Below, one piece after another: positions 24,702-31,811 of a DNA stretch of 48,219 nucleotides. Each line of letters opens with the position of its first letter. Position 1 is the first letter of the stretch. The position numbers were made by a program, and so were the translations under genes. The notes below the pieces were generated by a model, which was given only the letters and a program-made list of their open reading frames with translations, was not told the DNA's origin and searched no databases. The stretch is from Oscillospiraceae bacterium (GTDB taxonomy: Bacteria; Bacillota_A; Clostridia; Oscillospirales; CAG-272), in assembly GCA_015063335.1 (NCBI GenBank), contig SVUH01000010.1, positions 1-48,219 of the forward strand. The letters run 5' to 3'.

Positions 24702-26354
24702 ATGGAAATAAAAACAATAGATGGGAAGCTCTACGTGCAAATGCTTGCGGGCGGTGCGGCAAAGCTCGCGGAAAATGCCTCTGTGATAAACGACCTCAAC
24801 GTTTTCCCCGTTGCCGACGGCGACACGGGAACTAACATGGCAAGCACCATTGAGGGCGGAATTGCATACGCAGAGAGAGCGGAATACGACAGCTTGGGAA
24901 AAGCATCCGATGCTTTCTCGCGCGGTATCCTTTTATCCGCAAGAGGTAACTCGGGAGTTATACTTTCCCAGATATTCGCAGGAATAAACGAGGTGCTTTC
25001 GGGCTGTGATACGTCAGATGCCGCCACGCTCGGACTCGCGTACCGTAGGGGCATTGAAAAGGCTTACGCGGCGGTGCAGAACCCCACCGAGGGTACTATT
25101 CTCACGGTTTTCCGTGAGAGTGCGGCATATGCGGCAGGACTTGTCGGCGAGGACTCCTCCGTAGAGGACTTTTACCGCGCACACATCGAGGAAGCCCGCC
25201 GTTCTCTTGAACGCACAAAGGAGCTTTTGCCTGTTCTTGCAGAGGCGGACGTCGTTGACTCGGGCGGAGCGGGTTATCTCGCTGTCGCGGAGGGCATGTA
25301 TCTGGCGCTCACGGGCACGCTCCCCGCAAGCGCAAAAAGGACTACGGAAAGCAAAGAAGCAAAAGCTGTAAACATTGATCTGTTTACACGCGACAGCGTG
25401 CTTGAATTCGGCTACTGCACGGAGTTCTTACTCCGTCTTACGACGGCCAAGTGCGATCCCGACGTCTTCGAGATAAGCGGTCTTATTTCCGCGCTTGAGG
25501 GTATTGGCGGCGAGAGCATAGTCGCATACAAGCAGGACGATATAGTAAAGGTCCATGTTCATACCTTTACCCCCGGTGATGCGCTTGCAATAGCGCAGAG
25601 GTACGGCGAATTTTTGACCGTCAAGATAGAAAATATGTCGCTCGGTCACTCCGAAACGCCTGCACAAAACGCAGAAAAGAAGAAAAAGAACAAAAAGTTC
25701 TCGGTGATCGCGGTCGCCTCGGGCGACGGACTCTGCTCCCTCTTTAGTGACATGGGCGCCGACTACATCGTAGCGGGCGGGCAGACCTCAAACCCCTCCA
25801 TCGAGGAGTTTATCAAGGGATTTCGCGCGTGTGAGGGTGAGAGCATCATAGTTCTTCCCAACAACAAAAACGTATTTCTTGCCGCAAAGCAAGCGGCAGA
25901 GCTTTACGAGGACGCGAGCGTTTACGTCATAGAAACCAAAAACCTCATGCAGGGCTTTGGAGCGCTCTCGGTCATAACCCCGGGAATTACCGACGTCGCA
26001 TCTCTCGTCGAGAGCGCGTCAAGAGCGGCAAAGGGAGTGAGCTGCTGTGAGATAACGACGGCAGTAAGAGACGCCACCATAGGAGGCGTTAAGATAAAGT
26101 CGGGCGACTACATCGCAATAACCGACGGAGAGATCACCGTCAGTGCCATGAGTGCAGAGGACGCCGTCAAGGCGGCGCTCGAGGCGGCGGACACCGACCT
26201 TTCGGAAATTATAACCTTGTTTTCGGGTAAGAACGTCAGCGCAGATAAGCGCGCCGCGCTTACAGAGCAGCTCGAGGAGCTTTACCCCGACTGTGAGATC
26301 TCGGTGTACGAGGGCGGTCAGGACGTTTACGACTATATGATAGCTATTGAATAA
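24702..26354 (+). CDS. fakA: Fatty acid kinase ATP-binding subunit (DAK2/DhaL domain)
   Basis: This cytoplasmic protein of about 550 aa has an N-terminal DhaL-like kinase domain. The nucleotide/Mg site reads NVFPVADGDTGTNM near residue 35, followed by ARGNSGVILSQIFAG near 85 and VDSGGAGY near 185. The C-terminal half has the DegV-like fold typical of FakA/YloV. With FakB it phosphorylates free fatty acids for phospholipid synthesis. The start at 24702 has AAAGG 9 nt upstream. A TTG-initiated extension to 24672 is possible but less likely. The fakB-type gene follows 21 bp later, which supports the call over a dihydroxyacetone kinase. Confidence 0.9.
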   Translation: MEIKTIDGKLYVQMLAGGAAKLAENASVINDLNVFPVADGDTGTNMASTIEGGIAYAERAEYDSLGKASDAFSRGILLSARGNSGVILSQIFAGINEVLSGCDTSDAATLGLAYRRGIEKAYAAVQNPTEGTILTVFRESAAYAAGLVGEDSSVEDFYRAHIEEARRSLERTKELLPVLAEADVVDSGGAGYLAVAEGMYLALTGTLPASAKRTTESKEAKAVNIDLFTRDSVLEFGYCTEFLLRLTTAKCDPDVFEISGLISALEGIGGESIVAYKQDDIVKVHVHTFTPGDALAIAQRYGEFLTVKIENMSLGHSETPAQNAEKKKKNKKFSVIAVASGDGLCSLFSDMGADYIVAGGQTSNPSIEEFIKGFRACEGESIIVLPNNKNVFLAAKQAAELYEDASVYVIETKNLMQGFGALSVITPGITDVASLVESASRAAKGVSCCEITTAVRDATIGGVKIKSGDYIAITDGEITVSAMSAEDAVKAALEAADTDLSEIITLFSGKNVSADKRAALTEQLEELYPDCEISVYEGGQDVYDYMIAIE

Positions 26355-26375
26355 ATAAAAAGTGAGGATAAAAGC

Positions 26376-27275
26376 ATGTCAAAAATTAAAATAATGTGCA
26401 CGTCAACAGGCTGTATCGAATACGCTCCCCAGCGTTATCGCGAGCTTGGCATAGATATCATAAGGATCCACATTATATTTAACGGCAAGGAATATCTCGA
26501 GGGCTTGGATCTCGATCCCGTTGATTTTTACAGTCAGCTTGAAACCATTGAGGATCCCAAGAACCACCTGCCCTCCACCGCTATGCCCGAAACAGAGGTT
26601 TTGCGCGCGCATTTCCAGAATGCCATCGACGAGGGCTACGACGAGGTCATGATCTTCACGCTTTCGGCGGCGCTCGGCGGAACGTACAACAAGATCTGCC
26701 TTATAGGCAAGGAATTTGAGGACAAAATAAAGATAAACGTTATCGACACAAAGATAACCTGCTTCGGCGAGGGACTGCTTGCCATCAAGGCGGCGGAGTT
26801 TGCAAAGGCGGGCATGCCGTCCGAGGAGATACTTAAAGAAATTCACTGGATGATGAAGACGCAGGAATTTATCGGCGTTGACGGCAAGCTCGACTACCTC
26901 ATATACAACGGCAGACTCAAGGGCGGTAAGGCATTTATGGGACAGCTTCTCAATATCTGCCCCGTCGTTAATTTCACTAAGGACGGTGAGCTCGTGGCTC
27001 TTGAGAGCGTTCGTACACAAAAGAAAGCGCTCGCGCGCACCTGCGAGCTTATAAAAGAAAAGATCGGCGACAGAGCTCCCGAGGACTATCTGCTCTGGCA
27101 TATCTACACGGGTCCCTCTCTTATCGAGGTTCTTCAGGGTATGGAGGAAAAGTTCGGAGTCAAGACCAACCACGAGAGCGTTATCATGTCTCCCGTAAGC
27201 GGAGCGCACAACGGTCCTTGGCTTGCAGGCTACGGCCTCGTGTTCCTCCGCCGTGAGGACGAGCCGCTTGAATAA
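26376..27275 (+). CDS. DegV-family fatty acid-binding protein (FakB type)
   Basis: This 299-aa DegV protein binds a fatty acid and presents it to FakA. Family motifs are present: TSTGCIEY near residue 10, LSAALGGTYNKI near 100, YLIYNGRLKGGKA near 180, and SPVSGAHNGPWLAGYGL near 275. The usual SSxLSGT reads SAALGGT, and the late HTGPG-type motif reads HNGPW, so ligand contacts may differ from characterised FakB proteins. Its place directly after fakA makes it the likely dedicated partner. Bacteria often carry several FakB proteins with different chain preferences. Confidence 0.88.
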   Translation: MSKIKIMCTSTGCIEYAPQRYRELGIDIIRIHIIFNGKEYLEGLDLDPVDFYSQLETIEDPKNHLPSTAMPETEVLRAHFQNAIDEGYDEVMIFTLSAALGGTYNKICLIGKEFEDKIKINVIDTKITCFGEGLLAIKAAEFAKAGMPSEEILKEIHWMMKTQEFIGVDGKLDYLIYNGRLKGGKAFMGQLLNICPVVNFTKDGELVALESVRTQKKALARTCELIKEKIGDRAPEDYLLWHIYTGPSLIEVLQGMEEKFGVKTNHESVIMSPVSGAHNGPWLAGYGLVFLRREDEPLE

Positions 27276-27367
27276 AGCGCTTATAATTCAGTAAAAAACG
27301 AATATAATAATTAAGGGGCAAAAAATCGCATCGCATGTCACTCGGATAGTCCTCCAAAGGAGGATAT

Positions 27368-28003
27368 ATGAGAAAAAAACGCTATCTTAGGTGGCTACCT
27401 CTCGGTGTGAGCGCGCTTGCGTCTGCCGTTACGCTTGTAATTTACACGCTGACGGCGGCGGCGAGAATGCCCCTTATTTATATTCAACTACCCCTCGCGA
27501 CGCTCATTCTCGCCGCCTTGCCCGTCACCTCGCTTATTATCAAGCGGGACTTTCCGCCGTTTCTAAATTATCTTGTTTTAGTTCTCGTGGTCCTTGCCAT
27601 GGACCTTGGAAACGCCCTGAATTTTTACATGCGCTTTCCCTTTTGGGACGTGATGCTGCACACCTATTTCGGCTTTGTCGGGAGCACGCTGCTCTACGTC
27701 ATATTCCTCATGGCGGGCGGTAAGCGAATGAACACGGCGGTGCTTTTGGTGGCGGTATTTCTGTGTACTATGGGTGGAGGCGCGCTCTGGGAAATTTTTG
27801 AATACGTCACGGACGCGCTGCTCGGCAAGGACGCACAGCAGGTGTGGGCATCGCTTGACGCGGGCAAGAGCCCCGTCTACGATACCATGACGGATCTTAT
27901 CGTGACCGTTCTCGGCTCTGCTATATTTTTTCTCATTTTGCTTTTAGATAAGGTTTTCGGTTACCGACTCAAAACGCGCCTTATCGGGAAATATATTGAA
28001 TAG
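27368..28003 (+). CDS. DUF2238/YjdF-like membrane protein
   Basis: This 211-aa polytopic membrane protein has about six hydrophobic segments. The family-like motifs are WDVMLHTYFGFVG near residue 97, GGALWEIFEYVTD near 140 and YDTMTDLIVTVLG near 178. In DUF2238 proteins conserved His, Glu and Asp residues occur in the same setting, inside or near the membrane. AAAGGAGG lies 6 nt before the ATG. The 92-bp gap from fakB leaves open whether they share a transcript. The biological role is unknown. Confidence 0.78.
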   Translation: MRKKRYLRWLPLGVSALASAVTLVIYTLTAAARMPLIYIQLPLATLILAALPVTSLIIKRDFPPFLNYLVLVLVVLAMDLGNALNFYMRFPFWDVMLHTYFGFVGSTLLYVIFLMAGGKRMNTAVLLVAVFLCTMGGGALWEIFEYVTDALLGKDAQQVWASLDAGKSPVYDTMTDLIVTVLGSAIFFLILLLDKVFGYRLKTRLIGKYIE

Positions 28004-28022
28004 CCATAGCGCCGTCCCGATC

Positions 28023-28080
28023 CCTCATCTGTCACTCGCACAAGTCTCGTGCCACCTTCCCCCAATGGAAGGCTCAATGT
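28023..28080 (+). repeat. Type 2 palindromic repeat
   Basis: CCCTCATCTGTCACTCGCAC leads to GCCACCTTCCCCC and GGAAGGCTCA. The same order of words occurs twice in the inverted element at 41677-41906. It lies just after the DUF2238-like gene. Confidence 0.65.
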
Positions 28081-28113
28081 AAAACCGCCTTGAGCTGCAA
28101 AATTCAACCAAAA

Positions 28114-28137
28114 AAGCAGACTGCGTTTGCAGTCTGC
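28114..28137. terminator. Bidirectional terminator
   Basis: A perfect 10-bp stem (AGCAGACTGC with GCAGTCTGCT, 4-nt loop) has A-runs on its left and eight T on its right, so it suits both strands. The right arm and T-run recur at 28868-28883 after the intact MFS gene, where the left arm is missing. Confidence 0.85.
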
Positions 28138-28142
28138 TTTTT

Positions 28143-28208
28143 TTACTTTGCCCCTTTAATTTTTCCGATAATATAGCCGTATGGCAGGGAGATCATTACA
28201 CCGAACAG
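28143..28208 (-). pseudogene. Remnant of an MFS transporter gene (last 22 codons)
   Basis: The minus strand translates as LFGVMISLPYGYIIGKIKGAK followed by a stop. It aligns without gaps to the C-terminus of the intact MFS protein encoded at 28882-30084 (LFGVIISLPYGYIIEKFKKAK). The DNA is about 86% identical over 64 bases by my count, so it is a diverged paralog rather than a fresh duplicate. The rest of this second gene is gone. The transposase gene occupies the space between the two tails. Confidence 0.8.
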
Positions 28209-28244
28209 TTTGTATTACAAATGTGTAAAGCAAAGCCCATACCA

Positions 28245-28790
28245 TTATTCTTCTGTATATAATTCGTCATAGTACCAACGGGTAGTATTTTCGCAAATAT
28301 ATTTCACGTGTTCTTCATAGTCATCACGGCTGCGTATAATGTGGTCGTTAAATCGAGCTTGCCAAATATTTTCGCCATATTCTTTATTACAAAAACGCTT
28401 GAATGTCGATACAAATTGAGAACATGTGGCATTCGCTCTCTCAATATTCGTAGGGACAGGCGTCCTCGACTGTCCGTTTTCGGTCGAGTTTTTGTTTTCT
28501 TTCACCCACAGCAACAAGTGAATATGGTTTGGCATTATCACATAATTTTCAACCGACAAATCATGATAAAACTCATTTAATTGTTTGATGTATGTATCTG
28601 CAATTTCCCCGTATCCTGTCAATTCGACTTTCGGACAGTCGAGGACGCCTGTCCCTACGATGTGAGAGAGGATACATTGTCTGTTTTTCGTGCAAATCGT
28701 TATAAAATATACACCGACGCTATTGTAATCAAAGCCTTGATATCTTGGAGTTTTTCTCCTTTTCAACTCATCCATACTCATCACCCACAT
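28245..28790 (-). CDS. REP-associated tyrosine transposase (RAYT, Y1/HUH family)
   Basis: This 181-aa single-strand DNA transposase has an intact frame. The HUH motif is in VIMPNHIHLLLW (residues 84-95). Residues around Tyr164 (YEEHVKYICENTTRWYY) match the position of the single catalytic Tyr in this family, and RRKTPRYQGFDYNSVGVYFIT is the usual N-terminus. Residues 45-53 and 105-114 are encoded by REP-like sequences in opposite orientations (see the repeats at 28632 and 28450). An extended -10 (TGATATAAT) ends just upstream of the first ATG, so translation may start at Met6 (28775). In known systems RAYTs bind REP hairpins and their GTAG foot. No separate TnpB is present. Confidence 0.9.
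   Translation of the reverse strand: MWVMSMDELKRRKTPRYQGFDYNSVGVYFITICTKNRQCILSHIVGTGVLDCPKVELTGYGEIADTYIKQLNEFYHDLSVENYVIMPNHIHLLLWVKENKNSTENGQSRTPVPTNIERANATCSQFVSTFKRFCNKEYGENIWQARFNDHIIRSRDDYEEHVKYICENTTRWYYDELYTEE
28450..28476 (+). repeat. REP-like element, copy 2, inside the RAYT gene
   Basis: A 27-nt unit with foot GTAG and arms GGACAG/CTGTCC. It is identical to copy 3 and one base different from copy 1. Read on the coding strand it supplies the residues GQSRTPVPT of the transposase. Confidence 0.9.
28632..28658 (-). repeat. REP-like element, copy 3, inside the RAYT gene
   Basis: This is an exact inverted copy of the unit at 28450-28476, with the two GTAG feet pointing outward and 155 bp between them. 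It supplies residues VGTGVLDCP of the transposase. Confidence 0.9.
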
Positions 28791-28806
28791 TATTATATCA
28801 CAAAAT

Positions 28807-28832
28807 CGGCAGAAAGAAAAGTCCTTCTGCCG
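28807..28832 (-). terminator. Hairpin downstream of the MFS gene
   Basis: An 8-bp stem (CGGCAGAA with TTCTGCCG) is followed on the minus strand by ATTTTG. It lies between the MFS stop codon and the RAYT gene and may separate their transcripts. Confidence 0.5.
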
Positions 28833-28881
28833 AAATTTGTTAACTTCCTTATGAGAACTGACTTATTGCAGTCTGCTTTTT

Positions 28882-30084
28882 TTACTTTGCCTTTTTAAAT
28901 TTTTCGATAATATAGCCGTATGGCAGTGATATGATCACACCAAACAGCATAAGAGCAAACCAAACGAGCACAAGCCAGCTCCAGCCGATCATGTTGACGA
29001 CCTTGCCCGAGATAAGGTTTGCCGTTCCTGCGCCCATGTAGCTGAGGAAGTCAAGAAATCCCGTGACCGCAGACACCATTCCCGTATCGCGCAAGCTTGG
29101 GCAGTACTTACACCAAAGCATTGAAGCCACCGAGCCCGAGCCCATAATAGCGATAACGAGGCAAACGATATTTACGTAAGGATTCTTCACAAGCCAAACC
29201 GCAAAAAAAGCAACTGTCGCTATACTGAACATCAAAAGAATCGTCTTATCCATGCTCTTAAGTCGCTCGTAAACGAACACCGCTATAAAGGTAGTCAGCG
29301 AGATAATAAGCGTCACCACGGAGAACAGAGTTGCCGACATCTTTGCCGAAAAATCGAGATGCTGAAAATACATGGGAAGCAGAAACACGACAGAGGTGCG
29401 TACAACACCCGTGACTATCGCGATAAAGGAGAACTTTACGATGTTATACTTAAACAGCTCCTTTATCCTTGCTTTTCCCTTTTCCTTGCGGTCGTACTTT
29501 CCGTAGGTAACGATGCCGCGGAGCTCAAGCACGAGGAAGCACACAAACGCAACCGCACCCATAAAAAGAAGTATTCCGCCGCCCACTCTGAACACGGCAT
29601 ATGTGGGAAGTATTGCCGCCAAAAGTCCCGCAACGGGAGAGCCTAAGAGAGCCGCAAACTCGTATCCCATGCTACACCTTGGGACGTACACAGGCTCGAC
29701 GTTCTCCGCAACTACCTTTGTCATGGGAGCATAGATCATAGCAAGGAAAAATCCTATTATTCCGTAAACGACTGTCGAGCCGAATTCATATTTGAGGAGT
29801 GACGGATATATCACGTTACAGACACCCGCGAGTATAAGCCCGAAGCTTATCATATATCTTGCCTTGATCTTGTCGCCGATTATTCCGTTTATAAGCTGGC
29901 CTACTGCGTATACGTAAAAATACACGGCGGAGACAGTTGTAATATACGACTCAGCAATTCCCGAGTCGACCATTTGCGGAGATACCGCGCTGAGAATGTT
30001 TCTCGCTATGTAAACGGCAAAATAGGACACCGAGCAAAGCGTACCTATAAGCACCGCCATTTTAGCCTTATTGCTAAGCCTCAT
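28882..30084 (-). CDS. MFS transporter, possibly organophosphate/antiporter-like
   Basis: This 400-aa protein has about twelve hydrophobic segments. The N-terminal motif SVSYFAVYIARNILSAVSPQM and the following GQLINGIIGDKIKARYMI (the family's loop 2-3 signature) suggest the GlpT/UhpT side of the superfamily. A basic central loop (YGKYDRKEKGKARIKELFKY) lies near residue 205. The substrate cannot be assigned. The UPF0316 gene lies 18 bp upstream on the same strand and shares its promoter. A degraded second copy of its 3' end lies beyond the RAYT gene. Confidence 0.88.
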   Translation of the reverse strand: MRLSNKAKMAVLIGTLCSVSYFAVYIARNILSAVSPQMVDSGIAESYITTVSAVYFYVYAVGQLINGIIGDKIKARYMISFGLILAGVCNVIYPSLLKYEFGSTVVYGIIGFFLAMIYAPMTKVVAENVEPVYVPRCSMGYEFAALLGSPVAGLLAAILPTYAVFRVGGGILLFMGAVAFVCFLVLELRGIVTYGKYDRKEKGKARIKELFKYNIVKFSFIAIVTGVVRTSVVFLLPMYFQHLDFSAKMSATLFSVVTLIISLTTFIAVFVYERLKSMDKTILLMFSIATVAFFAVWLVKNPYVNIVCLVIAIMGSGSVASMLWCKYCPSLRDTGMVSAVTGFLDFLSYMGAGTANLISGKVVNMIGWSWLVLVWFALMLFGVIISLPYGYIIEKFKKAK

Positions 30085-30102
30085 TTTTATATCTTGCGTT
30101 AC

Positions 30103-30645
30103 TTACTTTATCATTCCGTAGCCGCCCGCGTACTTGCTGACCTCGGACGCAACCACGAACACCTTGTTGTTGCACATCTTGCGCAGGGTTTTAAGAAGCT
30201 TCGGCGCTTCCTTACGAGGAAGAACAATAAATATCATGTTCATTTTATCCGTAGAGCCGTGTCCTTCAAAAACGGTATATCCCTTGTTGTTTTCTTTAAG
30301 ATACTCCGTAATCTTCTCGGTATTCTCGTCGTTTGCTATGAGCTGGAGGTTGGACGTCCCGAGTGCGATCTTGCCCTCGATAGTCGAGCCTATAAAAAGT
30401 CCCGCCGCGTATCCGACACAGTAAAAGAGCAGCAAGAACAGATTGTCTCCGAGCGTGCCGATTATGGTGGATATTACAAGTCCCCAGATGGTACATTCAA
30501 GAAATCCGAGTCCTGCCGCCTTGAGCCTTTGCCCCTTTACCATCATGCAGGTCTTGAGAGATTGAATGCTTATCTCAACTATCTTTGCCGCGCATACGAT
30601 AAGGCATACGACTATGGGCGGCAGTATTTTCAAAAATTCTGACAT
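30103..30645 (-). CDS. UPF0316-family membrane protein (DUF5698 + DUF2179)
   Basis: This 180-aa protein has three hydrophobic segments in its first 85 residues (ILPPIVVCLIVCAAKIVEISI, FLECTIWGLVIST and LFLLLFYCVGYAAGLFIGSTIE). A soluble DUF2179-like domain follows (TEKITEYLKENNKGYTVFEG and MNMIFIVLPRKEAPKLLKTL). This combination is the UPF0316 pattern. Related DUF2179 domains occur in YitT-type proteins. It is first in a two-gene operon with the MFS transporter. The role is unknown. Confidence 0.85.
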   Translation of the reverse strand: MSEFLKILPPIVVCLIVCAAKIVEISIQSLKTCMMVKGQRLKAAGLGFLECTIWGLVISTIIGTLGDNLFLLLFYCVGYAAGLFIGSTIEGKIALGTSNLQLIANDENTEKITEYLKENNKGYTVFEGHGSTDKMNMIFIVLPRKEAPKLLKTLRKMCNNKVFVVASEVSKYAGGYGMIK

Positions 30646-30679
30646 TTTATTTCTCCTTGAGCGTTAAAATACTGCTTAA

Positions 30680-30708
30680 ATTATACTACATACGACTCTT
30701 AAAGTCAA
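30680..30708 (-). promoter_or_regulatory. Promoter of the UPF0316-MFS operon
   Basis: On the minus strand, TTGACT and TATAAT are separated by 17 nt. The -10 lies 35 bp before the gene start. Confidence 0.8.
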
Positions 30709-30764
30709 CAGCGTTTTCATTTTTTCTGCGCTTTGGTGTATCTCCGATTAAAAACAAAAAATCC

Positions 30765-30793
30765 TTGACATTGACGAAAAATAATCGTATAAT
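30765..30793 (+). promoter_or_regulatory. Promoter of the HAD phosphatase gene
   Basis: TTGACA and TATAAT are separated by 17 nt, divergent from the promoter at 30680-30708. Confidence 0.85.
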
Positions 30794-30844
30794 AATATTA
30801 GAGATAACATACGTTTCAAAAAATACCTAAAAGGAAGTAACAGA

Positions 30845-31627
30845 ATGAAAAACATTTTGAGTAAAAAAGGCTTTATCTGCGACATGGACGGCGTCATTTA
30901 TCACGGCAACGAGATATTTGAGGGTGTTCGTGAGTTCGTAAACTGGATGCTTGAAAACAACAAAAAGTTCGTTTTCTTGACGAACAGCCCCGAAAAGACT
31001 CCTCACGAGCTCAGCATGAAGCTTGAGCGCATGGGGCTTTCCGTGTCTGCCGATCACTTTTACACGAGCGCTATGGCAACAGCTGAATTTCTGCATAGCC
31101 AAGCGCCCGGCTGTACCGCTTACGTTATCGGTGAGGCGGCACTTTCAAAGGCTCTTTACGACCAGAAGATATACATGAACGACATAAACCCCGACTACGT
31201 CGTTATCGGCGAGACGCGCACGTACAGCTTTGAGAAGCTTGAGAAGGCTATCGCTCTCGTCAACAAGGGCGCGAAGCTTATAGGAGCTAACCCCGACACC
31301 ATAGGCGTTACTGACAAGGGCATCATGCCCGCGACGGGCTCGCTCGTAGCGCCCATTGAGATAGCTACGGGCAAGAAGGCATATTTTGTCGGCAAGCCCA
31401 ATCCCCTCATGCTCCGCCACGGGCTTCGCAAGCTCGGCTGTCACAGCGACGATATTGCCTTTATCGGCGACAGAATGGACACGGACATTATCGCGGGCAT
31501 TGAGTCGAACGTTGATACCGTTCTCGTTCTCACGGGAGTCACGGCAAGAGAGGATATTGACAACTTCCCCTACCGCCCGAAATACGTTTTAAACGGCGTC
31601 GGAGATATTTTAAAAGCGGTTGAATAA
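30845..31627 (+). CDS. HAD superfamily IIA phosphatase (NagD-like)
   Basis: This 260-aa cytoplasmic hydrolase has the nucleophile motif DMDGVIYHG (Asp12 and Asp14), motif II FLTNSPEKT, the conserved Lys in GKPNPLML and motif III AFIGDRMDTDI. The IIA-type cap domain lies between motifs II and III. NagD-like enzymes dephosphorylate nucleotides or sugar phosphates; the substrate here is not evident. AAAGGAAG precedes the ATG. It has its own promoter and terminator, so it is a single-gene transcript. Confidence 0.93.
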   Translation: MKNILSKKGFICDMDGVIYHGNEIFEGVREFVNWMLENNKKFVFLTNSPEKTPHELSMKLERMGLSVSADHFYTSAMATAEFLHSQAPGCTAYVIGEAALSKALYDQKIYMNDINPDYVVIGETRTYSFEKLEKAIALVNKGAKLIGANPDTIGVTDKGIMPATGSLVAPIEIATGKKAYFVGKPNPLMLRHGLRKLGCHSDDIAFIGDRMDTDIIAGIESNVDTVLVLTGVTAREDIDNFPYRPKYVLNGVGDILKAVE

Positions 31628-31650
31628 TATAATACACAAATACATTTTTG

Positions 31651-31684
31651 CTCCCCCGACTGTTTTATGCCGTCGGGGGCTTTG
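31651..31684 (+). terminator. Terminator of the HAD phosphatase gene
   Basis: CCCCCGAC pairs with GTCGGGGG around an 11-nt loop and is followed by CTTTG. The T-run is short. Confidence 0.75.
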
Positions 31685-31733
31685 TATATTATATACGATT
31701 TTTTAACAGCACTGCCAAAATCAAGCTCGCCTA

Positions 31734-31762
31734 TTGACAATACACATGAATTGTGATATAAT
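31734..31762 (+). promoter_or_regulatory. Promoter of the lipoprotein gene
   Basis: TTGACA and TATAAT are separated by 17 nt. The -10 ends 49 bp before the start codon. Confidence 0.85.
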
Positions 31763-31811
31763 TGGCACAACGGTACTGAGTACCAAACTTTTTCCAAAGG
31801 AGAAAAAACTT

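Noticed and set aside
31734..31811. N-terminal extension of the lipoprotein
   Set aside because: It overlaps the promoter (TTGACA at its first bases) and would hide the signal peptide.
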